Assembly: GCA_963718995.1 (NCBI GenBank) | Contig: CAVRAP010000001.1 | Coordinates: 1-64,000, forward strand | Source of the DNA: UBA4744 sp963718995 | Lineage (GTDB): Bacteria; Actinomycetota; Acidimicrobiia; Spongiisociales; UBA4744 | DNA length: 64,000 nt | Direction of reading: 5' to 3' | Part shown: in pieces, positions 49,128 through 58,768 of the stretch | Numbering within the stretch: position 1 is the stretch's first letter | Layout: every line of letters begins with the position of its first letter | The notes under the pieces: model-generated | Seen by the model: only the letters and a program-made list of their open reading frames with translations | What the model was told of the DNA's origin: nothing | The model's database searches: none | Position numbers and translations under genes: made by a program

Positions 49128-50930
49128 CTAGGTGGCACGGACCGTTCTGGTATCCCCATCCCGAAGCGTGACGCGCCGGGCATCGAGGTACTCCAGCAGC
49201 GGGACCGCATACTTGCGGGAGAACCCGAACGCGTCGCGGAAGTCTGCCACGGTGAATCTTGCAGGCAGCCCGGTGAGGGCTTTGACGATCTTGGCGATCT
49301 GTTCGGGTAGGTAGATCAGTTCGTCCCCAATTCTCACTACCCGGTCCTGTCGCACCAGAGCATGGAGCAGTTCTTTGTCGATATCGAGTTCCTTGATGCG
49401 GGGCACGGCCAGACCGGAAGCCAGGAGCGTCGCCCGCAGAATCTCCCAGGCCGTCTCCTGGCTGCTCGTCAGGGTGCCCCCGAATCCATCGACGGCTACG
49501 GTCGCCCCATCATCGCGAAGGCTCGGGGAAGCAGCAACGAGGGCTTCGACGACGGCTGCATCAACCTCGAGGAGGCTGGCCAGGCTCGCCTTCGGGATTC
49601 CCGGCCGCAAGGGGTTGTCCTGGTGGAACGCCGTGACCGTCCGCACCGACTCTTTGGACAAGGCGGCTGCCGATTGCTCGGAAAGCGCCAGGGGGCCGGC
49701 GATAACGGCTCGTTCCGGACTGCCGCCGCCGGAATCTGCTGCGAGGCGCGCCAGGGAGTCCCGGCCGCGAACCTCGAGGAGAACGGATGCCATTTCGTCG
49801 GCCGAGCCGTCGATGACCGCTCGGAGGGGTTCGACGCTCTTCCGCAGGTCGGTCATCCTGATGCCGGGATGGGGGTCGAGGACCCGGCCGCCTCCCACAA
49901 CTGCTCTCCGGCCGACTTCCCGCACGATGAAACGATCGCCGGTCTTGAGTGGAAGCGGCTGAGACAGTTGCAGCATGGCCGGTCCAGAACCCGCCAGCTC
50001 CGCTCCGTCGACCAGCCGAAGCCGGACGGGCCAGGCACCGCTCCCGAGGTGCAGGTGGTACGCACCCCGGTTGGTGAGCGGTTCCTCGAGGTAGCGGGCC
50101 GTCTGGACCTGCACCAGGACGGTCTCCGTCGGGACCCAATCATCGGGGCGGCCGAGCATGGCGCCCCGGGCGACCTCTGCCCGATCCAACCCGACCAGAT
50201 TCACGGCGACCCGATTGTGCGGAGCGACCCGGGCATGATCCTGCTCATGGCTCTGCAAGCCGCGGACCCGGCCCCGTAACCGGCCGGGCCAGATCTCGAG
50301 TTGATCACCGACGGCGAGGGGACCATCGAGCAGGGTCCCGGTCACCACCGTGCCTGCCCCGGCGATGGTGAACGAACGATCGATCCACAAGCGCGGGCGG
50401 CCGGAATCGAACAGGGAGTTTTCGATCTCACGGATGGCGTGTTCCAGGGCTTGCCGCAAGTCGTCCATCCCCCGCTTGGTGAGCGGCGAGACCGGTATCG
50501 TCGGCGCTCCAGCCAGGGAGGTGCCCGCCAGTTTCTCCTCCACCTCGAGGGTGACGAACTCGAGCAATTCGTCATCGACCCGGTCGGCTTTGGTTATGGC
50601 AATCACGCCGTGGCGTACACCCAGGAGATCAAGAACCGCCAGGTGTTCTTCCGACTGCGGCATCCATCCCTCGTCGGCTGCGACCACGAAGAGAGCCAGA
50701 TCGATGGCCTCCGAACCCGCCAGCATGTTTTTGATGAACCGCTCGTGTCCGGGTACATCGACGAAAGAGACCTCGGTTCCGTTCGCCAGGGTGGTCCAGG
50801 CAAACCCGAGATCGATCGTGAGGCCGCGGCGTTTCTCTTCTGCCCAGCGATCGGGATCCCGGCCGGTGAGCGCCCTGACCAGGGTCGATTTGCCGTGGTC
50901 GACGTGTCCGGCTGTGCCTACGACCGGCAT
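49128..50930 (-). CDS. selB: Selenocysteine-specific translation elongation factor SelB
   Basis: A 600-residue translational GTPase that brings Sec-tRNA to UGA codons. G1 GTAGHVDHGKSTLVRALTG, the effector segment EEKRRGLTIDLGFAW, G3 DVPGHERFIKNMLAG and G4 ITKADR are clear, followed by SelB-type domains II-III and a C-terminal winged-helix part (residues about 400-600, with FHQDNPLRPGIPKASL and FRDAFGFSRKYAVPLLEYLDARRVTLRDGDTR). Its start overlaps the end of selA by 13 bases. Confidence 0.95.
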   Translation of the reverse strand: MPVVGTAGHVDHGKSTLVRALTGRDPDRWAEEKRRGLTIDLGFAWTTLANGTEVSFVDVPGHERFIKNMLAGSEAIDLALFVVAADEGWMPQSEEHLAVLDLLGVRHGVIAITKADRVDDELLEFVTLEVEEKLAGTSLAGAPTIPVSPLTKRGMDDLRQALEHAIREIENSLFDSGRPRLWIDRSFTIAGAGTVVTGTLLDGPLAVGDQLEIWPGRLRGRVRGLQSHEQDHARVAPHNRVAVNLVGLDRAEVARGAMLGRPDDWVPTETVLVQVQTARYLEEPLTNRGAYHLHLGSGAWPVRLRLVDGAELAGSGPAMLQLSQPLPLKTGDRFIVREVGRRAVVGGGRVLDPHPGIRMTDLRKSVEPLRAVIDGSADEMASVLLEVRGRDSLARLAADSGGGSPERAVIAGPLALSEQSAAALSKESVRTVTAFHQDNPLRPGIPKASLASLLEVDAAVVEALVAASPSLRDDGATVAVDGFGGTLTSSQETAWEILRATLLASGLAVPRIKELDIDKELLHALVRQDRVVRIGDELIYLPEQIAKIVKALTGLPARFTVADFRDAFGFSRKYAVPLLEYLDARRVTLRDGDTRTVRAT

Positions 50931-52276
50931 GCCGCCCGCAACGCCCCGGCAAGAACGTCATCCTGGTGGGGCGGTACGGTCCGCACGTCGATGACCAACT
51001 CTCCTGTTTCCCTTCTGGTGATCACCGGAGGATCGGACCGGAGCAAGCGGTCCCAGAGAACATCGGCTGGAGGCTCCTGCAGGACGAGTACGGGGGTGGG
51101 GACGGTCGCTCCCGGCACCGATCCCGCACCGGGAACCGACTCGCCTGCGCGGATCTCACCGACAGCGCCCGATCCGGCCATCAGTTTTTCGAGTCGCGCC
51201 TGCACCTCGGTTGGCGTTGTTGCCGCCATCGCCCAGAACGGGATCTCGCCGCCGCGACCGTCGGCATACATCTGCAGGGTCGCGGCCAGCGCGGCCAGGG
51301 TCGGCCCATCACAGCGCAGCGCGCGGGCGACCGGATGTTTGGCGAGCCGGGCGATGAGATCGGCCCGGCCGACCAGGATCCCGGCTTGCGGCCCTCCGAG
51401 CAACTTGTCGCCCGAGAACAGCACCAGGTCGGCTCCGAGTTCCAACGCTTGACGAACTCCCGGTTCGTCGGCCAGCCAGGGAGGTGGGGGTCCGGGCATC
51501 CACGGGACGTTCTCGTCGAGCAGGCCACTCCCAACGTCGTACACCAGCGGCAGTCCGTGGCTGTGGGCGAGTCCAACCAGGGCAGCCAGGTCAACCTCCT
51601 CGGTGAAGCCAACAACCCGATAATTGGAGGTGTGGACCTTGAGGAGCAAGGCTGTTTCCTCGGAGACGGCTGCGGCAAAATCCGCGAGGTGGGTTCGATT
51701 GGTCGTACCGACCTCGACCATGGTGGCTCCCGCCGCGGCCATCAGCTCCGGGAGTCGATAGGAACCACCGATCTCGATCAGCTCGCCTCGCGAGACGGGT
51801 ACGGGTTTTCCCGACCCGAGCGCGGCCAGCGTCAGATAGAGGCCGGCAGCGTTGTTGTTGACCACCAGTGCCGCTTCGGCTCCGGTCAAGCTGCGGGCCA
51901 GTTCGCGAACGTACCCCGCCCGCCCACCGCGTTTTCCGGTGACAAGGTCGAACTCCACATTGCCGTAGGACGTGGCCGCTGCTCGGGCCGCATCAGCCGC
52001 TTCCTCTGCGAGGGGGGCCCGCCCCAGGTTCGTGTGCAGGAGAACGCCGGTGGCGTTGATGACCGAACGGGGCCGTCCGGCGTTGAGATGCTCAACGAGG
52101 CGCTCGGCGATTGCCTGAGGGTCCGCGTCATGTCCGAGGCCGATCTCGGCCCTCGCCTCGGCAATGGCCGTACGGGCACACTCGATGATCAGAGAGCGGG
52201 GGAGCGCGGTGGCAGGCAGGCTGCGCACGAGAGCGTCAACGGATGGCAGGTCACGGAGCGGCACGGACCACAGCAT
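50918..52276 (-). CDS. selA: L-seryl-tRNA(Sec) selenium transferase SelA
   Basis: A 452-residue PLP enzyme that converts Ser-tRNA(Sec) to Sec-tRNA(Sec). Marks are RSVINATGVLLHTNLGRAPL, NNNAAGLYLTLAALGSGK, the YDVGSGLLDE segment and the PLP-Lys region LFSGDKLLGGPQAGILVGR. Together with SelB it shows that this organism makes selenoproteins. SelD and tRNA-Sec are not in the window, nor did I find a gene here with an obvious in-frame Sec UGA. Confidence 0.95.
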   Translation of the reverse strand: MLWSVPLRDLPSVDALVRSLPATALPRSLIIECARTAIAEARAEIGLGHDADPQAIAERLVEHLNAGRPRSVINATGVLLHTNLGRAPLAEEAADAARAAATSYGNVEFDLVTGKRGGRAGYVRELARSLTGAEAALVVNNNAAGLYLTLAALGSGKPVPVSRGELIEIGGSYRLPELMAAAGATMVEVGTTNRTHLADFAAAVSEETALLLKVHTSNYRVVGFTEEVDLAALVGLAHSHGLPLVYDVGSGLLDENVPWMPGPPPPWLADEPGVRQALELGADLVLFSGDKLLGGPQAGILVGRADLIARLAKHPVARALRCDGPTLAALAATLQMYADGRGGEIPFWAMAATTPTEVQARLEKLMAGSGAVGEIRAGESVPGAGSVPGATVPTPVLVLQEPPADVLWDRLLRSDPPVITRRETGELVIDVRTVPPHQDDVLAGALRAACRS

Positions 52277-52300
52277 ACCGGGGGCGGTATCCTCCCCGGC

Positions 52301-52663
52301 ATGAGCCTTCCGTTCATCTTCGTCTTCGTTTCGGTGGTCGAACTGCTGGTGCTGGCAGCCGTCGAGGATCGGATCGGGTTGGGCCCCACCCTTGGCCTCA
52401 TTCTGTTCACAGGAATCCTGGGCGCCTCATTGGTTCGCAGACAGGGATTCAGGGTCTTCGACCAGGTTCGGGAACAGATGCGGCGGGGGACTTTTCCCGG
52501 CCGTGAGCTGGCTCACGGAGCGTTGGTGCTCATCGGCGGTGCCTTCCTGCTCACCCCCGGTTTTCTCACCGATGCGCTGGGGTTTGCTCTGATGGTGCCG
52601 ACGTTCCGCGAGGTGGTGCGCATCCGGGGCACGAGGTTCATACAGCGGCGAGCTCCGCGATGA
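52301..52663 (+). CDS. FxsA family membrane protein
   Basis: A 120-residue membrane protein from ATG 52301: SLPFIFVFVSVVELLVLAAVEDRIGLGPTLGLILFTGILGASLVRRQG, then RELAHGALVLIGGAFLLTPGFLTDALGFALMVP, the family pattern with three to four helices. The E. coli member weakens phage F exclusion when overexpressed; the general function is unknown. The NUDIX gene overlaps its stop by ATGA. A long open frame upstream is antisense to selA. Confidence 0.9.
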   Translation: MSLPFIFVFVSVVELLVLAAVEDRIGLGPTLGLILFTGILGASLVRRQGFRVFDQVREQMRRGTFPGRELAHGALVLIGGAFLLTPGFLTDALGFALMVPTFREVVRIRGTRFIQRRAPR

Positions 52664-53373
52664 CGATCCGTCCCGCCTCCACGGTGTGTTTGCTGCGCGC
52701 CGGATCGGCGGGGATGGAAGTGCTCATGGTGCGCCGCTCATCGGCCTCGGCGTTCGTAGGCGGGGCTTACGTGTTCCCGGGTGGGGCGGTCGACGATGGA
52801 GATCACTCCGACCTCGCCCGGCAGGCTGTGGGTGGAGTGGAGGATCCCGAGATGTTTCCCTGGGCAGCCGCCGCCCTGCGCGAAGCGGCCGAAGAAGCCG
52901 GGGTTCTGGTCATGTCGCAACCCGATCCGGCCCTCGTCGGTTTGCACGGCTCCGATCTGTACAGAGCGCTCGTCACCTCCGGAACGAAACTGGACGGTGG
53001 ACGATTGGCGTATCTGTCGAACTGGGTGACCCCGGCCGGTGAAATTCGCAGGTTCGATACTCGTTTCTTCCTTGCTGAAGTTGCCCCGGGTACAGAGGCG
53101 CAAGCCGACGCGCACGAGGTAACCGAGGCCACCTGGATCGCCCCGGATGCCGCTCTCGAGCGCGCCAGAAAGCGGGAGTGGTTCGTCATTCCACCGACTG
53201 CGCTCACCCTGCGCACCCTGGCGCGATTCGATAGCCCCGGCGAGGCAGTTGCGTTTGCAGGTTCCCAGGAGAACATTCCCCGGATCGAGCCGAAACTGGT
53301 GGTTGGTGAGGGTGGTTCCATCCAGATCCTGATGCCGGGTCAGACCGGATACGACGACCCCGACCTGCTGTAG
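52660..53373 (+). CDS. NUDIX hydrolase (NUDT7/NUDT19-like)
   Basis: A 237-residue protein. The start PASTVCLLRAGSAGMEVLMVRRSS is typical. The Nudix box is GGAYVFPGGAVDDGDHS with an insertion and then AAALREAAEEAGVLV (the R-E-x2-E-E pattern binding Mg). This longer form, with the insert and the C-terminal LRTLARF helix, resembles acyl-CoA diphosphatases of the NUDT7/NUDT19 group. Coupled to fxsA by overlap. Substrate inferred only from the group. Confidence 0.85.
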   Translation: MTIRPASTVCLLRAGSAGMEVLMVRRSSASAFVGGAYVFPGGAVDDGDHSDLARQAVGGVEDPEMFPWAAAALREAAEEAGVLVMSQPDPALVGLHGSDLYRALVTSGTKLDGGRLAYLSNWVTPAGEIRRFDTRFFLAEVAPGTEAQADAHEVTEATWIAPDAALERARKREWFVIPPTALTLRTLARFDSPGEAVAFAGSQENIPRIEPKLVVGEGGSIQILMPGQTGYDDPDLL

Positions 53374-53389
53374 GCGTTGGTTCTCGGGG

Positions 53390-55033
53390 TCATACCCCCG
53401 GCGATTCGGCGGTGGGCCCGGTAGGTAATCGGGCGGGATCGGCTTCCGGCTGGAGGTTGTGCCGGGTGTCGGGGAGTAACCAGCTCATGGCGAAACCCAG
53501 CAGAACAAAGACCATGGCCGTCAGGGCGGCGCGCTTGGCCGAGTCGACGAACACGCCCCGCAGGACTTCGACTACCGGTTCGGAGTCGGGCTGCTCGCTC
53601 ACCTGATTGATGATCTGACCGGCTGAAGCCTTCATCGCTTCGGCAATTCCCGCGATTGCCTGGGGCGGAAGACCAGGCACGCTGACGAGCCGATCCGCAG
53701 ATAGCGTTCCGAGACTGGTGGCCAGAACGGTTCCGACGAGAGCTATGCCGAACGCCGACCCGATCTGGCGGAATGTGCTTTGCATGCCGGACGCCTGTCC
53801 AGAATCGCGGGGTGGAACATCCACCAGGATCACACTGGTCAACTGGGCGGTCGCCAGTCCGACGCCGATGCCGTAGATAAACAACGCGGGGATGAGGCGG
53901 GCGCCGGTCATCTCGGGATTGATCAGCAAGGCGATGCTGCCGATGGCGATTGCTTCGATCAACATGCCGGTCGTCACCACCCGGCGGGGCCCAAAACGTT
54001 GAGATAGGGCGGCGGCCGCCGGGCCGCCCAGGAAGGCACCACCCGCCAGCGCCAGGAGGAGCAGGCCGGTTCGAAAAGCGGTGTATCCCAGGACTGCGGT
54101 CAGGAACAGCGGCAGGACGAAGATCATGCCCAACTCTCCGAGGGCCAGGGTGGCGGCCGTCAGGTTGCCGTATCGAAAGCTCTTGATGCCGAAGAGGGCG
54201 AGGTTGAACAACACCGGCTTTTCCCGAACCGCCCGCCGGGACTCAACCAGCAAGAACAGGGGTATGCAGATCGCCGCCAGAGCGAAAGCAAAGGGAACCA
54301 CCGAGATGGATCCCACCGACCAGGTCCAGCCCCCGATCGTGAATGGTCGGGTGGCTTCGAACCAGCCGTACCGGGCTCCTTCGATGAGGCCGAACACCAG
54401 GCTGGAGAGGCCGACGGAAATGGTCACGATTCCCAACGGGTCGAAACCCCTCTTGGCTTGTTCGTCCCGGCTGTCGGACACCCACTTCATGGACCCGATC
54501 AAAGCCAGCGCACCGACGGGAACGTTGATGTAGAAGGCCCACCGCCAGGAATAACTCGTCGTGAGCCACCCGCCCAGCAGCGGACCGAGAGCGGCCATAC
54601 CGCCGATGACGGAACCCCAGATCCCGAAGGCGATCGCCCGCTCGCGTCCCTGGAAGCTGGCGTTCACGATCGAAAGTGTGGAGGGGAGGATCATGGCTGC
54701 GCCGACGCCCTGCAGCGAGCGAGCAGCGATCAGCAGTCCTCCCGTGGGTGCCTGTCCGGCCAGCATGCTCGCGGCGACGAAAACCACCAGACCGATATGG
54801 AAGAGCCGTTTCCTCCCGTAGAGATCGCCAAGGCGTCCCAACGTGATGAGCAGCGCGGCAAAGACCAGCGAGTAAATGGTGTTGATCCATTCCGCATCGA
54901 CCAGCTCGATCCCGAGGTCGTCGATGATGCTGGGGATGGCAACATTCACGATCGTGGCGTCGACGATGATCATCGCAACACCGACGCTGAGCACGGCTAG
55001 TCCCAGCCAACGCACCTTCGCATGAGTGGTCAT
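53390..55033 (-). CDS. MFS drug exporter, DHA2 (EmrB/QacA) family
   Basis: A 547-residue protein from ATG 55033 (MTTHAKVRWLGLAVLSVGVAMIIVDATIVNVAIPSI) with about 14 membrane helices. The motif D1 of DHA2 exporters (LDATIVNVALP-like, here VDATIVNVAIPSI) and motif A (GRLGDLYGRKRLFHIGLVVFV) are present, and motif C-like GPLLGGWLTTSYSWRWAFYINVPVG. It probably exports hydrophobic compounds by proton antiport. No regulator next to it. The longer frame to 55141 is not conserved. Confidence 0.9.
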   Translation of the reverse strand: MTTHAKVRWLGLAVLSVGVAMIIVDATIVNVAIPSIIDDLGIELVDAEWINTIYSLVFAALLITLGRLGDLYGRKRLFHIGLVVFVAASMLAGQAPTGGLLIAARSLQGVGAAMILPSTLSIVNASFQGRERAIAFGIWGSVIGGMAALGPLLGGWLTTSYSWRWAFYINVPVGALALIGSMKWVSDSRDEQAKRGFDPLGIVTISVGLSSLVFGLIEGARYGWFEATRPFTIGGWTWSVGSISVVPFAFALAAICIPLFLLVESRRAVREKPVLFNLALFGIKSFRYGNLTAATLALGELGMIFVLPLFLTAVLGYTAFRTGLLLLALAGGAFLGGPAAAALSQRFGPRRVVTTGMLIEAIAIGSIALLINPEMTGARLIPALFIYGIGVGLATAQLTSVILVDVPPRDSGQASGMQSTFRQIGSAFGIALVGTVLATSLGTLSADRLVSVPGLPPQAIAGIAEAMKASAGQIINQVSEQPDSEPVVEVLRGVFVDSAKRAALTAMVFVLLGFAMSWLLPDTRHNLQPEADPARLPTGPTAESPGV

Positions 55034-55207
55034 CGCGTCTCTTTTCCCACACCGAGTCGGAAACAGGATTGTATCGACAGATCCCGGCCACGGCAGTCGT
55101 GACACAATGGACCTGATTTCATGCTCCGGCAATGGGGCCACCCGGGTCGGGTGCTCCCGGCCGGCGCAGTTCAGAACGGCCGAGATTCAGCGAGAGGGCA
55201 GCCGGTT

Positions 55208-55981
55208 GTGAAGATCGAACGAATCCTTGCTCCGAATCCGGGCCCGTTCACGGGTCCCGGCACGAACACCTACCTACTCATCTCCGGCGATGAAGCCCTC
55301 CTCATCGATCCCGGCCCGCTCGATCGCACCCATGAAGCTGCGATCCTTGCGGCTCTCACGAACTTCCGTCCCCGGGGGATTCTGGTGACGCATACCCACG
55401 AAGACCATGCGCCGCTCGCCAACCCGCTGGCCGCCGATCTTGGTATTCCCGCATACGGATATGCGCCGGGACCCGATTTCAAGCCGGACCTGCTCCTGGC
55501 CGATGAAGACCGGGTGGGGTTCGGTAGCGACGAAGTGCAGGCGGTTCATACTCCCGGGCACAGCCATGACCATCTCTGTTTCCTGGTCGGCCGCAGCCTG
55601 TTCACCGGGGACCACATCATGGGGGGGTCCTCGGTTGTCGTTGAAGACATGAGCGACTACCTGGCAAGCCTCCGCAAGCTGCAGAAACTGCAACTCACCC
55701 GCCTCTATCCGGGGCACGGACTTGTCATGGACGATCCCGCCGGTATCGTGACCGGATACATCGAGCACCGCCTCGAGCGGGAACAGGAAGTGTTCTCCGC
55801 TGTCAAGTCTGGAGCAAGCACCATCATGGAGATCGTCCAGGCCGTGTATCAGGATGTGGACCCGGCTCTCCATCCATTGGCCGCCCTCTCGGTGCGCGCC
55901 CATCTGGCCAAGCTCACGCACGACGGTGCGGTCCTATCCAGCGACCAGGGTGAAGTGTTCTCTGCCGCGGAGACGATGTGA
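55208..55981 (+). CDS. Metallo-beta-lactamase-fold hydrolase (LACTB2-like)
   Basis: A 257-residue protein from GTG 55208 (VKIERILAPNPGPFTGPGTNTYLL). The zinc site is VTHTHEDHAPL (H-x-H-x-D-H), then VHTPGHSHDHLCFLV, LFTGDHIMGGSSVVV and YPGHGLVMDDPAGIVTGYIEHRLERE. It matches the LACTB2-type subgroup, which in animals is a ribonuclease; bacterial function is unknown. The M23-peptidase gene overlaps its stop (GTGA). Confidence 0.87.
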   Translation: MKIERILAPNPGPFTGPGTNTYLLISGDEALLIDPGPLDRTHEAAILAALTNFRPRGILVTHTHEDHAPLANPLAADLGIPAYGYAPGPDFKPDLLLADEDRVGFGSDEVQAVHTPGHSHDHLCFLVGRSLFTGDHIMGGSSVVVEDMSDYLASLRKLQKLQLTRLYPGHGLVMDDPAGIVTGYIEHRLEREQEVFSAVKSGASTIMEIVQAVYQDVDPALHPLAALSVRAHLAKLTHDGAVLSSDQGEVFSAAETM

Positions 55982-57168
55982 AACCTCTGCTTCGCATCCT
56001 GGGTGCTCTCCTGGTGGTTGCCCTGCTGGCCGTCCCGGCTATCGGCCAGGTGACTCCGCAGGACATCGCCGAGTCCGAGGCCGAGCTGGCTGCCCTCCGG
56101 GCCGAGACCGACCAACTCGCCGTTCAGTACGAAGCTGCCATTGCCAGGTCGGCCCAACTGGAAACCCAGGTCGCGACGTTGGAAAGGGCCACTCAGGACT
56201 CACAGATCCAACTGGGAGTAACGCGTCAACTTGTCAGGGAACGGGCCGTAGAGATGTACATCGAGTCGAGCACTGCTCAAATCTCGCTGCTGTTCATTGA
56301 AGGTCTCGAAGGAGGCATCGAGGTGGCGATCGGCTATCTCGAGCAGTTGGGAACGTCGGATACCAAACTCCTTCGGGATCTGGAAATCATCAAGACCGAA
56401 TACGAGAGGCAGCTGATTGAGCTCGAGACGGCCAGGTTCGAGCAAGAAGCTGTGGTGTCCGAGCTCAGCACCGTCGGCGCTCAGTTGAGCACCCGACTCG
56501 AGACCGCCCAGAACACCTACGCAAGCCTGGTAGCCCAACGGGCCGCCGAAGAACGGGCCCGGCTCGAAGAAGAGGCACGCCTGCGAGTTCTCGAGGAAGC
56601 CCGTTTGGCCGCCGAGGCCGCGGCGCGGGCTGCAGCCACGACACCAACGGTTGCGTCGACGACGACCGCGACGGGCGCAACCGCATCTACGGCGGCGGAC
56701 GAGGCAACAACAACGACGGCTGCGGGCGAAACAACAACAACGACCACACCGCCACCACCGACTGGAGGGAAGGCTTGCCCGGTCGATGGCTTCACCAGCT
56801 TCACTGATACATGGGGTGCCCCACGATCCGGTGGTCGTTCTCACCAGGGGGTCGACATGCTCGGTGCCCGCTGGACGCCGCTGGCCGCCCTGGAAAGCGG
56901 ATCCATCCTCAGAATGGGCAATGGCGGTCTCGGCGGGATCACCATCTGGCTCAAAGGCAGCAGCGGCCACCAGTATTACTACGCCCATCTGGAAGCGTGG
57001 GCAGACGGCTTGCGGGTCGGTCAGTCGGTGTCGGCCGGAGAGGTGATCGGTTACATGGGCACCTCCGGGAACGCACCCGACTACATCCCGCACGTGCACT
57101 TCGAATATCACCCCGGCGGTGGTGCTGCCGTCAATCCGTACCCGCTGGTGAAAGGTCTCTGCGGGTAG
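55978..57168 (+). CDS. Secreted M23-family peptidase with coiled coil
   Basis: A 396-residue exported protein: signal peptide (RILGALLVVALLAVPAIGQ), a long coiled coil (residues about 25-215, with Glu/Ala/Leu heptads as in EnvC and FtsE-linked hydrolases), a Thr/Ala-rich linker, then an M23 domain (GAPRSGGRSHQGVDMLG, KGSSGHQYYYAHLEAW, HVHFEYHPGG) with H-x(n)-D and H-x-H zinc ligands. It should cut peptidoglycan cross-links during growth or division. Its start overlaps the previous gene. Heptamer-like units (GGTCAGC) follow the stop. Confidence 0.92.
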   Translation: MKPLLRILGALLVVALLAVPAIGQVTPQDIAESEAELAALRAETDQLAVQYEAAIARSAQLETQVATLERATQDSQIQLGVTRQLVRERAVEMYIESSTAQISLLFIEGLEGGIEVAIGYLEQLGTSDTKLLRDLEIIKTEYERQLIELETARFEQEAVVSELSTVGAQLSTRLETAQNTYASLVAQRAAEERARLEEEARLRVLEEARLAAEAAARAAATTPTVASTTTATGATASTAADEATTTTAAGETTTTTTPPPPTGGKACPVDGFTSFTDTWGAPRSGGRSHQGVDMLGARWTPLAALESGSILRMGNGGLGGITIWLKGSSGHQYYYAHLEAWADGLRVGQSVSAGEVIGYMGTSGNAPDYIPHVHFEYHPGGGAAVNPYPLVKGLCG

Positions 57169-57176
57169 CTCGCTGC

Positions 57177-57197
57177 GGTCAGCGGTCAGCGGTCATG
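57177..57197. repeat. Short heptamer array
   Basis: Units GGTCAGC, GGTCAGC, GGTCATG nine bases after the M23-peptidase stop; related by period and CAG content to the other arrays. Confidence 0.5.
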
Positions 57198-57267
57198 AGT
57201 TGACCCCTGGGTTAAGGGAACTACCGCGAGGCCCAAAACTGAGCTAGTGACAATTGGTCAATCAATG

Positions 57268-57301
57268 GCAGAGGACCGGCTTAACGCCGGTCCTCTGCTT
57301 T
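57268..57301. terminator. Strong bidirectional terminator
   Basis: Perfect 13-bp stem GCAGAGGACCGGC-TTAAC-GCCGGTCCTCTGC followed by TTT on the plus strand. It separates the convergent M23-peptidase and mrp transcripts. Confidence 0.85.
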
Positions 57302-57495
57302 GCGGTCCCCAGGGAAGGGGATCTAGGTTGTCTCTCCCAGCGCTTCGAGTGGTGGTTCGCCTCCCAGCGGCCTATTCACCTTGGCACGTTCTCTATGAGT
57401 ATCGGGTGTCGGACCTCAAGAGTTGGGGGCGGTTTCCATTTCCCACCAAGTAACTAGTGCTCGCGACCCGGTCGGGATGTCGCTGCGGGATGAGT

Positions 57496-58674
57496 TCAGG
57501 GAAGGGTCGTCACAGCGTCGACATCGGCGTCGGCCGGCGCGTCCAATGCCTCGAGGAGTCGCGCCACCCGGGCCGTGCAGGTCTCATCCTGAGCGGGCGG
57601 AACCAGTTCGGTGATCCGGAGAGCTGCGGCCGCAAAGGCTCGGGCGGAGGGGTTCTCCGGGTGCGCTCGAACCACCGGGGTACCCTGGTCACCACCGATG
57701 ACGATGTGCTCGTCGAGCGGGATGCGACCGATAAGGGGCACGCCCAACGAGTGCGCCAGCTCGTCGCCGCCTCCCCGTCCGAACAAGTGGAATACCTCCC
57801 CGTGCCCGCAGTCGAAACCGGCCATGTTCTCCAGCACTCCGATCACCGGCATGTAGGACCGCCGCGCCATGTCCGCTACCCGGATGGCCACCTTCTGGGC
57901 GGCCAGCTGGGGGGTGGTCACGACCACCATCTCTGCCTGGGGGAGGAGTCGAGAGAGCGCCATCTGGATATCACCGGTACCGGGTGGCATGTCGATCACG
58001 AGATAGTCGAGCTCACCCCAGGCGACCTGCTTCAAGAATTGTTCGAGGGCCTTGGACAGCATCAAGCCGCGCCACATCAGGGCCGTCTCCTCCGACTCGA
58101 CGATCAGGCCGGTCGAGACCACCTTGATGCCTTGTGCTTCGACCGGGACGATGATCCGGTCGTCGCCGGCTTCAAGACGCTCTTCGGTACCCAGCATGCG
58201 GGGAATCGAAAAACCCCAGATATCGGCATCGAGCAAGCCGACCCGGTACCCGAGATCGGCCATCGCCAGGGCAAGGTTGACGCTGGCCGACGACTTGCCA
58301 ACACCGCCCTTGCCGCTCCCGACGGCGATCACCCTGGTCAGCGGGGTGACCAGGGTCGGCTCGGCGTTCTCCCGGGCTTTCAACCGGGCAGTTCCCATCA
58401 CTTCCGCCCGCTGTTGCTTGGTCATCGCGCGAGTCTGCACCTGAACCTCACGCACTCCGGGGATGGCGCCGACCTTGCGGATGGTGTCTTGTTCGATCTG
58501 GGAGCGCATCGGACACTCGGCGATGGTCAACGCAATCCCGACGGTCACCACCCCGTCCTCAGTGATGGTCACGTCCGGAATCATGCCCAACTCGACGACG
58601 TCGCCGCCCAGTTCGGGGTCGACAACCCCGCGCAAGGCCTGGAAGACTTGGTCTTTGGTTGGCATGGGAGTCAT
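57496..58674 (-). CDS. mrp: Mrp/NBP35-family Fe-S cluster carrier ATPase
   Basis: A 392-residue protein with an N-terminal MIP18/DUF59 domain (VDPELGGDVVELGMIPDVTI, with MRSQIE-type region PMRSQIEQDTI) and a ParA-like ATPase: Walker A GSGKGGVGKSSASVNLALAM, DADIWGFSIPRML, and LDYLVIDMPPGTGDIQMAL. It binds and transfers Fe-S clusters. The typical C-x-x-C near the end of the ATPase reads FDCGHGE here, so one Cys is replaced. It is divergent from an A-type Fe-S carrier gene, which agrees with this role. Confidence 0.93.
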   Translation of the reverse strand: MTPMPTKDQVFQALRGVVDPELGGDVVELGMIPDVTITEDGVVTVGIALTIAECPMRSQIEQDTIRKVGAIPGVREVQVQTRAMTKQQRAEVMGTARLKARENAEPTLVTPLTRVIAVGSGKGGVGKSSASVNLALAMADLGYRVGLLDADIWGFSIPRMLGTEERLEAGDDRIIVPVEAQGIKVVSTGLIVESEETALMWRGLMLSKALEQFLKQVAWGELDYLVIDMPPGTGDIQMALSRLLPQAEMVVVTTPQLAAQKVAIRVADMARRSYMPVIGVLENMAGFDCGHGEVFHLFGRGGGDELAHSLGVPLIGRIPLDEHIVIGGDQGTPVVRAHPENPSARAFAAAALRITELVPPAQDETCTARVARLLEALDAPADADVDAVTTLP

Positions 58675-58768
58675 GCTACGAAGGTATTTGCACTACGAAG
58701 ATATTGGGAATGTTGGACCGGATCTGACCTATAATGCCGGTCCATTGAGGAAGATGGAGGAGTCGTCC

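Larger units (their letters stand above)
57169..57495. other. Convergent intergenic region between the M23 peptidase and mrp
   Basis: 327 bases without a gene. Three heptamers (57177-57197), then a unique stretch of 70 bases, a very strong bidirectional hairpin (57268-57298), and about 195 further bases with no recognisable gene. Short frames here show no family match. Confidence 0.6.

Noticed and set aside
50966..52300. Large plus-strand ORF in front of fxsA
   Set aside because: Antisense to selA; only the last 120 residues (FxsA) are a real protein.
57230..57457. Small ORFs after the strong terminator near mrp
   Set aside because: No ribosome binding site with conserved sequence and no recognisable family; probably non-coding.
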